DNA of 64,000 nucleotides from Siphonodentalium dalli (taxonomy: Eukaryota; Mollusca; Scaphopoda; Gadilida; Siphonodentaliidae): positions 122,274,754-122,338,753 of the forward strand of contig CP136061.1 in the NCBI GenBank assembly GCA_032622095.1. The letters are read 5' to 3'. The translations under genes and the position numbers were made by a program. Positions 52,740-63,864 of the stretch are shown in pieces (within the stretch, counting starts at the first letter, position 1; each line of letters opens with the position of its first letter). The notes beneath the pieces were generated by a model. It did not search any database and was not told the origin of the DNA. It saw nothing but the letters and a program-made list of their open reading frames with translations.

Positions 52740-53099
52740 TTGGCTGAAGACAGCTAATAAGCTACCTCACCTTGGTTCAGTGTTTGCAACAAATAACTTG
52801 TTTATGGGTCCGATCCAACACAAACAACTGATTTCGTGTTCAAACAAGGATCACATGTGAAGACTATTTGTAAATCACAATCAGCAAATGTACAGAGAAT
52901 ATAGCAAAGTTTTCCTAAATAACATTGGAGATACACAGATACAACCAAATTTGGAAAATCAAAAAAGGCAAAAACAATTTAATGGCCTAGCTGGTTTACA
53001 ACGCCAAGCATGGCATATGCCCCGAGCTCAGTTTGGAGAGAGGCTAATAGTAAAAAATTGTATGGATGAAATTTTATTTTTATTTTCATAATCCAAGAA

Positions 53100-53870
53100 G
53101 TGGATATCTTTTCGCCTTAAACTGGGCTACTAACACATCAAATCACAACCAAATTCATTCGTTGAACCATGCCCAAGTAACAAGCTGAAATTTTCATAAG
53201 GACACAAAATTCCCAAGTCAAACCAGGGCTGAAGCTCATGTAAAAATGAATTGGCGAAACCGGCAGTATGTGGGTATCCTTTACCACATGCTGGGCTATC
53301 ACCATGCCAAAGCACAACCGTATCTGATAATCTACGCCCGATTTACAGGCTGAAATGTTTGTACAGACAAAAGTCACAAATTTGCAATTCAAACAAGGGC
53401 CGTAACTCTGGTAAATTGAATGGACGAAACATATAGTAAGTTGGTATCATTTCCCCTGAACTGTGCTATCACATACCAAAGCACAACTGAATCTGATGAT
53501 CCTCACTACAAGCTGAAATGTTCTTTCGACCACAAAATTAACAAATTTTTAAGTCAAACAAGAACTCTGGTAAAACTTAATGGAAGAAACCCGTAGTGTG
53601 TGGGTATTTGGGCTATCACCATGCCAAAAGGACAGCAACATCCAATAATTAACACCCGAGTTACAAACTGAAATGTTTGTATGGACACAAAATTGACAAA
53701 TTTCCAAGTCAATCAAAGGACATAACTGGTAAAAATTAATGGATGTAGTATGTGGGTAGCCTTTCCCCCAACCTGTGCTATCACTGTGCCAAAGAACAAC
53801 AAAATCTGATAATTAACACCCGAGTTACAATATAATATGTTCGGGCGGACAGATGGATGGACAGACAGAC
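53100..53870. repeat. ~160-170-base tandem repeat, four to five diverged units
   Basis: GGGCTATCACCATGCCAAAG-type motif near 53290, 53465, 53610 and 53775; TTACAAACTGAAATGTT also recurs. Ends in GGACAGATGGATGGACAGAC. Confidence 0.8.
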
Positions 53871-54132
53871 TGCATGGTTCATGGTCATGTGTCTTTTCTT
53901 TTGCTTTCCTCTTCATTTATCTTATTTAAACTGTTTAAGGATAGAAAATACCTCAGCTGATTTTGTAATTGATATAAAAGATCTCGTTTTCAAAGACTCT
54001 GAAAACTGCTGAAATTCTTGTAATTAATTATCTAGTTCCACTGGTTGTCAGTTGAGGCAATGATGACATTTAAAAAAAAAAATTCACCTCCTGCCTGCTC
54101 CTGCGTTTTTTTCACATTCAAATGATTGTTAA

Positions 54133-54267
54133 CCCTTTCATGAGGAGAGCTGTGCTGGTGCAGCATTAAAGATCTGGTGCCTGTGTATTTTCTTATAATA
54201 TGTGCGTCAATATTGTTAGGCCAATGTATTCTCTTATTTTTACGAGGCTCCCTATAGGTCTTCATTT
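54133..54267. mobile_element. MITE family C, truncated by element M
   Basis: TTAA 54129-54132, C end; broken at the TTAA where element M begins. Confidence 0.75.
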
Positions 54268-54271
54268 TTAA

Positions 54272-54602
54272 GGGGTTTCCATGCCTGATCTATGTCAGGA
54301 GGTGGAAAGTTTAAACTGACCTACACAGAAAAGTACTTAATTGTTAAGCTAGTACACCGCATGAAGGAATCTATACTATCTGAAGACCACATCAAGCATA
54401 TAATATAACAATAACAATGTCAAAAATGATGAGTTTAATCATAGTTTTAGAAGGGAAATTTTGGGAAGAGCGTTCTCACCAAATATACAAATTGAGCGGA
54501 AATGAATAACTGCTATAAAAAATACATGATCACAACTACTGGTAGTAAAAGGGTGGAATGGCAACTTTCCACCTCCTGACATAGCTCAGGAGTGGAAACC
54601 CC
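54272..54602. mobile_element. Element M, TTAA-flanked
   Basis: TTAA 54268-54271 and 54603-54606; inverted ends of about 38 bases (GGGGTTTCCA...GTCAGGAGGTGGAAAGT). Inserted into a family C copy. Confidence 0.85.
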
Positions 54603-54606
54603 TTAA

Positions 54607-54700
54607 GGATGTCTCTGTAGCCGAGGTGTTTATGTTGTGGATACCATCATGGCAGTCTGGTGAGTTTGGCATGGGTTCGATCCCTGACATGGTCAAACAT
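54607..54700 (+). mobile_element. tRNA-like head, probable SINE
   Basis: A-box-like TGTAGCCGAGGTG and B-box GGGTTCGATCCC about 60 bases apart; starts directly after the TTAA of element M. Body and 3' end unclear. Confidence 0.5.
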
Positions 54701-55129
54701 TCAGGACTGATATTCAAAATAAGGACCAATTTTCAAGCTTGATCTGAGTTGAGGGACATCTGTGTGCCATTCCGATCAATACATTGCCATTTTGATAAGA
54801 AATGAGAATTTGTTCACGCTCATTGAAGCATGCACATTTGAAACAATGAACATTCATACTCAGTCCGTGTTACCATAACTCTTGATATACATATATTTAA
54901 TGATTAAGCATTTCTAAAATTGTGCAAAATTAATTCAATTGTTTTTGACAACAATAATTTTGAAAATATAAACAAAATTGAAACATAATACAGCAAAATA
55001 CTCACAAAAAGATTTCTTCAGCAATATGTATATCCACACTAAATCCAAAACACACTTCAAGCTCATGGCCAGGATAAACTGATGCACTATTCAGCTGATC
55101 AAGCGCGAGGTAAACAGTTCATTAATTAA

Positions 55130-55300
55130 GTGGTAGCTGTTTGCTGCAGGTTACTATCATTCCCCTTAAGGGTTTTCTGTGCATCAGGGTGTGACAATAT
55201 CCACAATGTTCCTCTCATCCATTATATAGGTGGGTGGGGAAGTAATGAAATATCAATTAATAACAATTGTGCCAATATGAAAAAGATAATAAAGTTAGAT
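55130..55300. repeat. Duplicate of 56815-56980 (cassette flank)
   Basis: GCAGGTTACTATCATTCC, GGGTTTTCTGTGCATCAGGG and GAAATATCAATTAATAACAA match 56828-56955. Confidence 0.75.
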
Positions 55301-55434
55301 AGCCAATTGGGTCAAAATGAACAAGCAGTCGCAGATGCAGACAACGGTATCCCCCGCCGAATTGTGCAGTTGGGGAAGTGCATTCTCAATAATGTTTGCG
55401 TTCTCAGTATGTGCTAAACAAGAGGTGGGATTTT

Positions 55435-55860
55435 GTCAAAAAGCCTGGCTTGCGAACTCATTTTAGGTACTGACATTTGTGGAATTAGCCATGTGACGTC
55501 GTCCATTTGCACCAAAAATAATAAACAAAGTCCAATAAGTCCGCTTAAAATATCCGGCCGGACCTGGTTTGCAAAATCATTCTAGATACTGGTCATGTGA
55601 ACTCATATGCCAAATATCTTTTAAATCTGTTGACATTTGTGGAAATGAGCCCTGTGACGTCATCTATTTGGTATTTGGTAAATTTTAGAAAAATAATAAA
55701 CAAAGTCCAATAACTCCGATAAAAATATCCGGCCGGACCTGGCTTGCGAACTCATTTTAGGTAATGGTCAGGTGAACTCATTTACCAAAAATCTTTGAAA
55801 TCTGTTTACATTTGTTTAAGTTATGACTCTTACAAATTCGGGACGGACAGACGGATGGAA
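55435..55860. repeat. ~180-base tandem repeat, three units
   Basis: CCTGGCTTGCGAACTCATTT near 55443, a variant near 55564, and again near 55738; AATAATAAACAAAGTCCAATA is in the first two. Confidence 0.82.
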
Positions 55861-56149
55861 CCCATTCATATATAAAAATAGATTAAATAAAATTAATTTA
55901 ATTTGGAAAAATATATAACCGATTTTAAGAATTAAGTTGAAACAAATGAAGTTAAAATTATCTTATTTAAACCACTACACTATTTTTGTTTACAAATAAC
56001 ATCAGATTTACAATAATTTATTCAAATATGATGAGAAAAAAGTCTCACAGAGTAGTACATTGAATCTAATGTCTAAGCTGTGCTGGAAAATATCTGCAGC
56101 AGAGCATGAATATAAACACTGAATACAACAAGCGTACAGAAACTTTATA

Positions 56150-56222
56150 ACAGCTAGGTGGGCCTTGCAAAAGTATTGAAAAGGCATCAGCTGGTCGTAT
56201 CACAAACAGAGGTACCTGATGA
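56150..56222 (-). repeat. Cassette copy I, 3' fragment
   Basis: GAAAAGGCATCAGCTGGTCG and GAGGTACCTGATGAGGAAAT, then broken by family N. Confidence 0.6.
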
Positions 56223-56580
56223 GGAAATGTAATTGAATGTCCTCATAGTGGTGAACATCCATACCAAATTTCATTAAGATCCGAGCATTACAATTCAAGT
56301 AGTGGTCTGAAAAGACATTTGACAGACCAAAAAGCCATCATTTCCAGAAACACAAAGATGAATAACTCTAGAATGGAATATCCAAAGAAACGATGGAACA
56401 CTATTGAATCTCATCATAGTAGTGAACATTCATACCAAATTTCAATGAGAACCAAGTACTACTGTTCAAGTTACGACATGAACAGACATTGGACGGACAG
56501 ACAGCTACACGGCTAGACAGATGCACGGACACACGGATGGACGGACAGGTGCAAAACAGTATACCCGCTTTTTTTTTTAA
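56220..56580. repeat. Family N repeat, inverse orientation
   Basis: ACATCCATACCAAATTTCAT twice, with a GGACGGACAGA tail. Confidence 0.75.
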
Positions 56581-56639
56581 GTGGGTTTTCCTCTTTTTTT
56601 TTTAAAAGGGGCAATAACTATATAAAAGCTGGGCCTTGC

Positions 56640-56815
56640 AGAAGAATTGAAAAGGCATCAGCTGGTCAAATCACAAACAAATGTCAGAGGTACCTGATGA
56701 GGAAATGTGACGAATTCTGTCATACAGACATCACATGGAGGTAATTCCTTCCTTAATACTCCGGCATGAAATGAGAGACAATACGCGATCAAAACAATAG
56801 TCATCTCATGGCATG
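56640..56815 (-). CDS. Small open frame with leader-like start, cassette copy II
   Basis: The minus strand encodes MTIVLIAYCLSFHAGVLRKE followed by LPPCDVCMTEFVTFPHQ and a stop after about eleven more residues; a CAG/gtacct donor-like site lies after FPHQ. The start looks like a signal peptide. A second copy at 57246-57450 has lost one base and is shifted in frame. Not a recognised family; may be non-coding. Confidence 0.25.
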
Positions 56816-57245
56816 AACAAACTGCATCAGGTTACTATAATTCCATGAGGGTTTTCTCTTCATCAGCGTGTGATGATGTCCAGAATAATCCTCTCAAGCA
56901 TAAAATGGGGGGGGGGGGGGGGGTATTGAAATATCAATTAATAGCAATTGTGTCAAAATGTATAAGAAAATTTTATATTAAAAAAAACTGAAAATATCAA
57001 ATTATTGAAAATTTATAACTACATGTATATATTTCAAGAAATAGGTGGAGACAATTGAAGAAATATGAAAATCTGTATTCTTCTTTAAACCACACTTATC
57101 ATTTTTACAAATAATATACACTGTACTAGTATTTATATATGATGTATACAATTCTTAGGAAGTACTATATCTCCAATCGAATATGAGCTAGAAATATCAA
57201 TCACACGGCACAAATAACACCAAATAAAGGAAACATATAGAACTA

Positions 57246-57450
57246 TATAAAAGCTGGGCCATATTGCAGAAGAATTGAAAAGGCATCAGCTGGTCGAATC
57301 ACAAACAAATGTCAGAGGTACCTGATGAGGAAATGTGACGAATCCTGTCAGACAGACATCACATGGAGGTAATTCCTTCCTAATACTCCGGAATGGTATG
57401 ACAGACAATACGCAGTCCAAACAATAGTCAATGACGTAGAAGCAAAAACT
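57246..57450 (-). pseudogene. Cassette copy III, frame-shifted relative of 56640-56815
   Basis: The same KELPPCDVC and TFPHQVPLTFVCD text, but GTATTAGGAAGG in place of GTATTAAGGAAGG breaks the frame to the leader, and the ATG is absent (TTGACTATTG). Confidence 0.3.
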
Positions 57451-57806
57451 GACTAATCCAATGTGCACAGTTTCTGCCCCATGTACACGGGAGCCGTGAC
57501 CAAAATGCGACTGATAAGCTACCAGCAATGGACAGATTCATCACACAACCATGCTAAATGCATGGCAAATCAGCTAGGTTTGCTTACAATGTAAATTGTC
57601 AGGTAAACGAAACAATTAATTGTGCCGTGACACTCTCAATCGGGCTATTGACATCTGCAGTCAGAAAGCTGAGTGAGGAGGGTACCAGCTGCATATTGAG
57701 AAGGTCAATACCAACTCAGCTATATAGTGTCCTATGACAGTGCCGGAAACTGAGGAAGGACAATTGCATAGGCAACAGTTGGCAATTTTATGCCCGAAAT
57801 AATTAA

Positions 57807-57890
57807 CCCTTCCATGACTGGAGCTTCCTCAAATTTGCCGAAAACCATGTGCCAATGCATTCTCTTATATATGCGATTCTCCCATAGGGG
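57807..57890. mobile_element. MITE family C, one end
   Basis: TTAA 57803-57806, C end and half a hairpin. Confidence 0.7.
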
Positions 57891-58221
57891 GGCTTCACAC
57901 GACATGAAAAAATCAAGCAATTACTAGGTTTGGTTTTGAACATGTGGGCTTGAAGTTTATGTAGCTTTAATTCTTCAAATGTTAGATTTGAATTTTTTTT
58001 TAGTGGTTTTCATTGTGTTTTGATGCCAAATTCTATGATGAAATCTCATTGCAGTCCTTGGATAGATTTATAAAAAAATTCATACAGGCGTTAACTAAGT
58101 GAGAACCTACAAGAAGTTATACAACTCTGGGGTTATAAAATTACTGATGTAGATAGAAGCCATGAGGATGGCATGGCATGAGTCTGCATAAATTTATATA
58201 CATTTTACAAGGTGGTGAAAG

Positions 58222-58572
58222 GACAGGTAAATAAATTAGTTTCAGACATGCAACAATTTCAGAGAATTTCGAGACGCTCGTCAGCATAAATGAATAAATG
58301 ATTCCTGTGTGATTAAGTTGGTATCAGTTATTCCCAAGCCTTAAAATAGTGTGTCTGTCATTTGCAGAATGAGGTCCCAAGAGGGTGAATTTTAGATGTG
58401 ACAGGTAAATAAATTAGTTTCAGACATGCAACAATTTCAGAGAATTTCGAGACGCTCGTCAGCATAAATGAATAAATGATTCCTGTGTGATTAAGTTGGT
58501 ATCAGTTATTCCCAAGCCTTAAAATAGTGTGTCTGTCATTTGCAGAATGAGGTCCCAAGAGGGTGAATTTTA
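58222..58572. repeat. 178-base direct tandem duplication, near identical
   Basis: The sequence from GACAGGTAAATAAATTAG to GAGGGTGAATTTTAG occurs at 58222-58394 and 58400-58572 with no differences that I noticed. Confidence 0.9.
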
Positions 58573-58945
58573 GTGACGCTATCCGGTATGTTGGGCTAGC
58601 ATCACCAAATTCACCCTCTGGGAACCTCATTCTGCTTTGAGCCTCAACTGCTATTGAAGACCAGGGATCAGATTGAAGCTCCCCAGTTGAAGTTGGTAAT
58701 GTTCACCCATTAGTCACCTTGATAATGTAATTTTATCTTCTGGAAAATAGCGGATATAGAAACTGAACCAAAGGGAAAAAGTAACTAAAAACAATGTTAA
58801 TTTGAGACTATAGATAATTCCCAGAAAATGAGGCCTTTTAGCAGAATGAGGTCCAGAGGGTGAATTTGGCGATGCATGCTAGCCCAGTTGGGGTAGCATC
58901 ACTAATTCACCCTCTCAAATGTCAGAGATACTATTTCAAGGCTTG
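58335..58945. mobile_element. Foldback family H, near-complete, with duplicated left end
   Basis: The left end occurs twice because of a 178-base direct duplication of the flank and end (58222-58572). The rest runs through to CAAGGCTTG. Confidence 0.82.
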
Positions 58946-59161
58946 ATTGTTCACTTATCACTGTTAGTCAGCCATTTTCATTAGCACCTGCTATCGGCTG
59001 AACCGAGGCAAATAATGCTAAGGCAAAAAGAAATTCCGTCAGCTAATTTTTAATCGAGACAAATTTCAGAAGCTGAAATATTTTGTGCAAAATTTAACCA
59101 ATAGCTCTGGGAGTTGCATTAGTTTTTCATTGTAGCAAGTCTGCAAACAGCATGAAAGATA

Positions 59162-59435
59162 TACCCTAAATAATCGACTCCTTAACCACAGCAGAATAAT
59201 GGGTAATTTTTCAGGATTTAGTCGGAAATATGGCTTGTTGCCATTCGAGCCATATTTCCGACTAAATCAGGGGGGGGGGGGGTCATTCACTTTTTTCCAT
59301 ACAGTAGGCCGGGGTGGGTGGGTGGTTCAGCCACGAAAAAAGTCACTTTTTTCCAAGTGGTCCAGACTAAATCCTGAAAAATTACCAATAATTCTGCTGC
59401 AGTTAAAAAAGAGTCGATTATTTAGGGCATTACTG
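59162..59435. mobile_element. MITE family B, rearranged
   Basis: Left end truncated, centre replaced by a G run (about 59269-59281) and GGGTGGGTGGG sequence; right arm ends CATTACTG. Confidence 0.75.
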
Positions 59436-59485
59436 TATGTAAATTTCCAGTAGTAAAAACAAGGACCAGATAACAAAGAATTGTA

Positions 59486-59545
59486 TAATAATAATAATAT
59501 ATAGCATTTATATAGCGCTTCATCCCTGGTGTAGCTCGACAATCA
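59486..59545. repeat. ATAATA / GCATTTATATAGCGCTT motif
   Basis: Short simple repeat followed by CATTTATATAGCGCTTC, a motif I recall from 3' ends of dispersed repeats in marine invertebrates. No body is visible. Confidence 0.4.
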
Positions 59546-59555
59546 ACTATATTAA

Positions 59556-60191
59556 CCCTTTCCATACAAAATGGATTCTCCCAATCATTTATAAAAGTAT
59601 ATATTGAAATGGTCTGTTATTCGTTTGGAGGTGTATTCAGCAGACAGCAGACAGAAAAACAGATAATACAAGAGCAGAATAATTCATCTTCATTGGTGCC
59701 AAATATTCAGATATTAAGTTCAAACTATGGTCGTTTGTTGAACCCATTATCTGAAGATTTCATATGGGAATTACTCGTTAAAGACACATAATCAGAATTA
59801 ACGCTCTCCCAAATGATTATTTCTTTGGCTTTGGGTGGGTAAAATATATTTGATTCAAGTCAAGGAACCCACCCATCAAAGCTCAGAGTTATCAGATCGA
59901 TATCAATTTTTAAAACATGTTATTATTCACCATCTTGAATATTTGGCGGTCTAGCAAATATTCGATGAGCCGACCAACATACTCTTGATACCGAATTGTA
60001 TTGAACAAAATGTTTATATATAACACGTTTTGGAAAATTTTATACTGGAGTTGACAGTTGTTAGCATTATATTTTGGTATTTAATCGATTCTGATAACTA
60101 ATCTTTTTGAAGAAATGTTGTTGGAATCTGATGATATGGGGACCATCGAAACAGATAGTGTACCTTTAATGAGTATTTAGTACAGAAAGGG
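59556..60191. mobile_element. MITE family D interrupted by family L
   Basis: TTAA 59552-59555 and 60192-60195; ends CCCTTTCCATACAAAATGG / TATTTAGTACAGAAAGGG. Family L occupies 59782-60165. Confidence 0.82.
59782..60165. mobile_element. Family L, TTAA-flanked
   Basis: TTAA 59778-59781 and 60166-60169; inverse of 7622-8073. Inserted at a TTAA inside family D. Confidence 0.8.
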
Positions 60192-60263
60192 TTAAACCAG
60201 ACCCAAACCATAACTATGATGATGATGGGTCGAGCTTCAAGATTATAAGTTTATAGCCATATA

Positions 60264-60665
60264 CAGTAATGCCCTAAATAACCGACTCCTTAACCACAGC
60301 AGAATTATGGGTAATTGTTCAGGATTTAGTCGGAAATATGGCTTGTTGCCATTGATCTATATCGAGAGTATGTTGGTCGGCTCGTCAGATATTTGCTAGA
60401 CCGCCAAACATTCCGGATGGTGAAAAATAACAGGTTTTAAAAATTGATATCTGATAACTCTGAGCTTTGATGGGTGGGATCCTGGACTTGAATCAAATAT
60501 GTTTTTACCCCCGAAGCCAAAGAAATATGGCTTTTTGCCATTCATCGGAAACCTCTCAGTGATAGCTTTCCGATGAATGGCAACAAGCCATATTTCCGAC
60601 TAAATCCTGAAAAATTACCCATAATTCTGCTGTGGTTAAGGAGTCGATTATTTAGGGCATTACTG
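60264..60665. mobile_element. MITE family B interrupted by a family L fragment
   Basis: Palindrome split near its hairpin by about 175 bases (60356-60530) that are the inverse of 59822-59998. Confidence 0.82.
60356..60530. mobile_element. Family L fragment nested in family B
   Basis: Inverse of 59822-59998, sharing GTATGTTGGTCGGCTCGTC and TCTGAGCTTTGATGGGTGGG. Confidence 0.8.
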
Positions 60666-60965
60666 TAGCAGACAGTGGTAAAATTTCTGGTCTTTTGGCA
60701 CATTCCTGCTAATTAAGAGATCTGCGTATCATGACGATAGAGCATCAGAGATGATTACATGACCATATAGAATCAAGGACGAATATATGACAATACTGGT
60801 CCGACACTGGGACAACAAGTGATTTTATTTGAATCTGATATCCGATCAATAACCACCCCATTTGTTATAGGTCATTATTAGCTCACTGGTGGCTTTAAGA
60901 TAACAAACATCCATAAATCTATTTTATCATCAGTCCATCCTAAATGCAGAAAACAACCCGGTTAA

Positions 60966-61381
60966 CCCTTTCATGCAGGAACCACTGCTGATGCAGCACC
61001 AAAGATCCTGTGCCAGTTTATTCTCTTATATATGCAAGTCTCCAATATATAAGAGAATCCACTGGCTTACAAGGTCAAGGAAAATAGTGTTATGGGAGAC
61101 TCACATATATAAGAGAACGCATTGGCACTCGCAAAATTCAGGAAGCTCCAGTCATGGAAGGGCAAGCCTTGAAATAGGGTGTCTGTCATTTGCAGAATGA
61201 GGTCCCCAGAGGGTGAATTTAGTAAGGCTAGCATCACCAAATTCACCCTCTGGGAACCTCATTCTGCTGAGGGTGAATTTGGTGATGCTAGCCCGCTATG
61301 TGGGGTAGCATCACTAAATTCACCCTATGGGGACCTCATTCTGCAAATGACAGACACCCTATTTCAAGGCTTGTGGAAGGG
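60966..61381. mobile_element. MITE family C with nested family H
   Basis: TTAA 60962-60965 and 61382-61385. The right end (GTCATGGAAGGG) is split by family H at 61163-61373. Confidence 0.88.
61163..61373. mobile_element. Foldback family H with 8-base target duplication
   Basis: Inverted ends of at least 60 bases starting CAAGCCTTGAAATAG. TGGAAGGG occurs on both sides (61155-61162, 61374-61381), where the host is a known MITE end. An 8-base duplication fits hAT-type insertion. Confidence 0.87.
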
Positions 61382-61385
61382 TTAA

Positions 61386-61975
61386 GCTTTTTAGCGGATG
61401 GTAAAAATTTGGCCCATGTAATTTATTAGCCTAGGCAAATTCTTGCTAACTAACAGCTCTGCTTATCAAGATGATAGAGCATCAGAGATGATCACATGAT
61501 CATATTGAATCAAGGACGAATATATGACGATATGATCTGACACTGGGACTGACAAGTAATTTGTTTGAATCTGATGTGATCGATAACCACCCTGTTTGTT
61601 ATAGGTCATTATTAGCTTTAAGATAACAAACATGCAATAAATTTATTTTATCATCAGGCGCCCATCCTCAAAGCAGAACAACCTGGTTTAACCACCCCTT
61701 CAATTACGCAGTTCTTATCCAATAGAAATAGTCTGAGCAGCCAAAGGGACACCAAGTCTTATGATACTCGGTACAGCTAGGTCCAATGAATAAACAATGG
61801 CTGTTTAATTAGAGTTTATATGTGTTGCTTTCAGCAGCAATAGGTCATGTCACGACTTCGTCAGTGTTAGTGTTGGATGAAAATATATTGTCCAACACAA
61901 TTCCACCTGTTTTCAGGGTTCATTAAAGTCAACAACAAGTGGTCAATTTCCCTGTGGGAAATCATGTCACTGCCT
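61386..61975. other. Segment partly duplicated from 60680-60960
   Basis: GATAGAGCATCAGAGATGAT and ATCAAGGACGAATATATGAC occur at both 60740-60790 and 61471-61525, marking a ~730-base-offset duplication. Confidence 0.7.
61821..61880. repeat. Possible SINE 3' fragment
   Basis: GTTGCTTTCAGCAGCAATAG, then TGTCACGACTTCGT, resembles the tail end of the SINE at 50250. Confidence 0.35.
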
Positions 61976-62312
61976 GCTTAGTCATCATCTTCTGGGAACT
62001 ATATATAGTCTCAAATTAGCATTGTTTTAGTTACTGTTTCCCTTCTGGGAAGTTTCTATATCTCCTAATTTGCAGAAGATAAAATGCATAATTGAGGTGA
62101 CTAATGGGGGAATTAATGTACATCACCAACTTCAACTGGGGAACTTCAACCTTATCCTAGGTCTCCCTAATATAGCAGTTGAGGCCTAAGCAGAATGAGG
62201 TCCCTAAAGAGTGATTTTGGTGATGGTAGTCGCTATAAGGGATAGTGTCACTAAATTCACTTCTGGGGGTCTCCTTCTGAAAATGACACACGTTATTTCC
62301 AGGCTTGTTCAG
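61976..62312. mobile_element. Foldback family H, right part
   Basis: Centre plus a degraded right hairpin. Confidence 0.7.
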
Positions 62313-62384
62313 CATCATTCAACCTGTCTTCAGGGTTCACCAATGTCAAGAGGAGAAAACAATACAAGAACATACGGAAATACG

Positions 62385-62478
62385 AAATATGGCAATAAGC
62401 CATATTTCCGACTAAATCCTGAAAAATTTCCCATAATTCTGCTGTGGTTTAGGGGTCAATTATTTAGGACATTACTGT
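62385..62478. mobile_element. MITE family B, right arm
   Basis: Right arm only, with substitutions. Confidence 0.75.
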
Positions 62479-62479
62479 A

Positions 62480-63145
62480 ACTGGCTGCATTGATCTCCAG
62501 AAGATTCACATTTCTCTGATAATCTTAGATAAAAGCGAAAACAGGATAAACAGTTATAACTTTCAACCGAGACATGCTAACTTCAGCCAGACATGGGATT
62601 TCGACAAAGGGTAGGGCACCATGTTCATAATCTTTACGTTTCATGGTGAAAATCACGTCCCCTGACGATAGTGTGATGGCGGTAGCCATTGATATTTGCA
62701 TAAACTCGAGCGATGGCCAGTTTTATTTTAATTAATTTACTGAATGTTTACATATACAACTAGTATCAAGCTGATGTACCCTGTTGACCTAAGGTTAGGG
62801 TTGTGATCGGGACATGAAGTGGGCAGGTCTGAGAGCGAGACAAGTGTACAGAGGGAGGTGTAATAAACATGAAGTCAGCTACACTCATCCTCCATTCCCG
62901 AAGTCGTAATTAATATGAATCATGTTATTAAGGCCAATATAAAAAATTTGCTACATTTATATCCCCTCTTGACACTATTTTAGTCCCCTCCTCAATTTGT
63001 TTCTTATTTGGATATATCTTATTATATGTAAACTTTTTTCTATGCCTTATTAACTGTCAAATTACATTTCAATGACCCATTAACCAGTCAATTTTTATCA
63101 AATTAGACAATCTAAATCACCTATATTCATATATCATATAAGATA
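62480..63145. other. Unassigned flank
   Basis: Nothing recognised. Confidence 0.5.
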
Positions 63146-63541
63146 CAGTAATGCACTAAATAATTAACTCTTTAATCAATTCAGTGAGAGCTTTCCGATG
63201 AATGGCAACAAGCCATATTTCTGATTCTGACTAAATCCTGAAAAGTTACCCATAACTCTGCTGTGGTTAACCCTTTACCCAACAGAAGGGCCCTGTGCCA
63301 ATGCATTCTCTTATATATGCGAGTCGACCATAGGTCGCCTCGCATATATAAGAGAATGCATTGGCTTAACACATTAAAAATTATAAAATTGTTAAAAAAT
63401 GTAAGAAAAAATGATATCCATATTTGTATGGTTCTATTGAGACAGACCAAAGATATTTTAGGCTGTTGAAGCTTTATTTGGCCGGTTTTGGCCGGTTTGT
63501 TGGGTAAAGGGTTAAGGAGTCAATCATTTAGGGCATTACTG
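63146..63541. mobile_element. MITE family B interrupted by family A
   Basis: Left arm partly deleted; right arm split at the same internal TTAA as the 32380 copy, here by family A at 63271-63511. Confidence 0.85.
63271..63511. mobile_element. MITE family A, internally deleted, nested in family B
   Basis: Both inverted ends present, TTAA at 63267-63270 and 63512-63515; second hairpin deleted. Confidence 0.9.
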
Positions 63542-63864
63542 TACGATACTGCTTCAATATCTAGAACTGTCCTTGACCATTTATGTTAGGAAGAATAAAA
63601 TATCAAAAATAAAATTCGCCCTCCTGCACATGCATGCATGATTTCTCTGAAAAAGTTGGATGTAAATATAGCAATTTATATATATTGGCCTAACATAAAG
63701 GTCTGTATAAAGACTTAAATGTGCTTTATATCAAAGTGTTTACACACAATAAACTGAATTGCATCTGTTTTATATGTGAAATTTCAACTTGATATTTCAA
63801 GTTGGAAATTCAGAAAAAAATCCATATTATTGGCTCTGAAAGCTCTATAGATACTGAGTGCATT

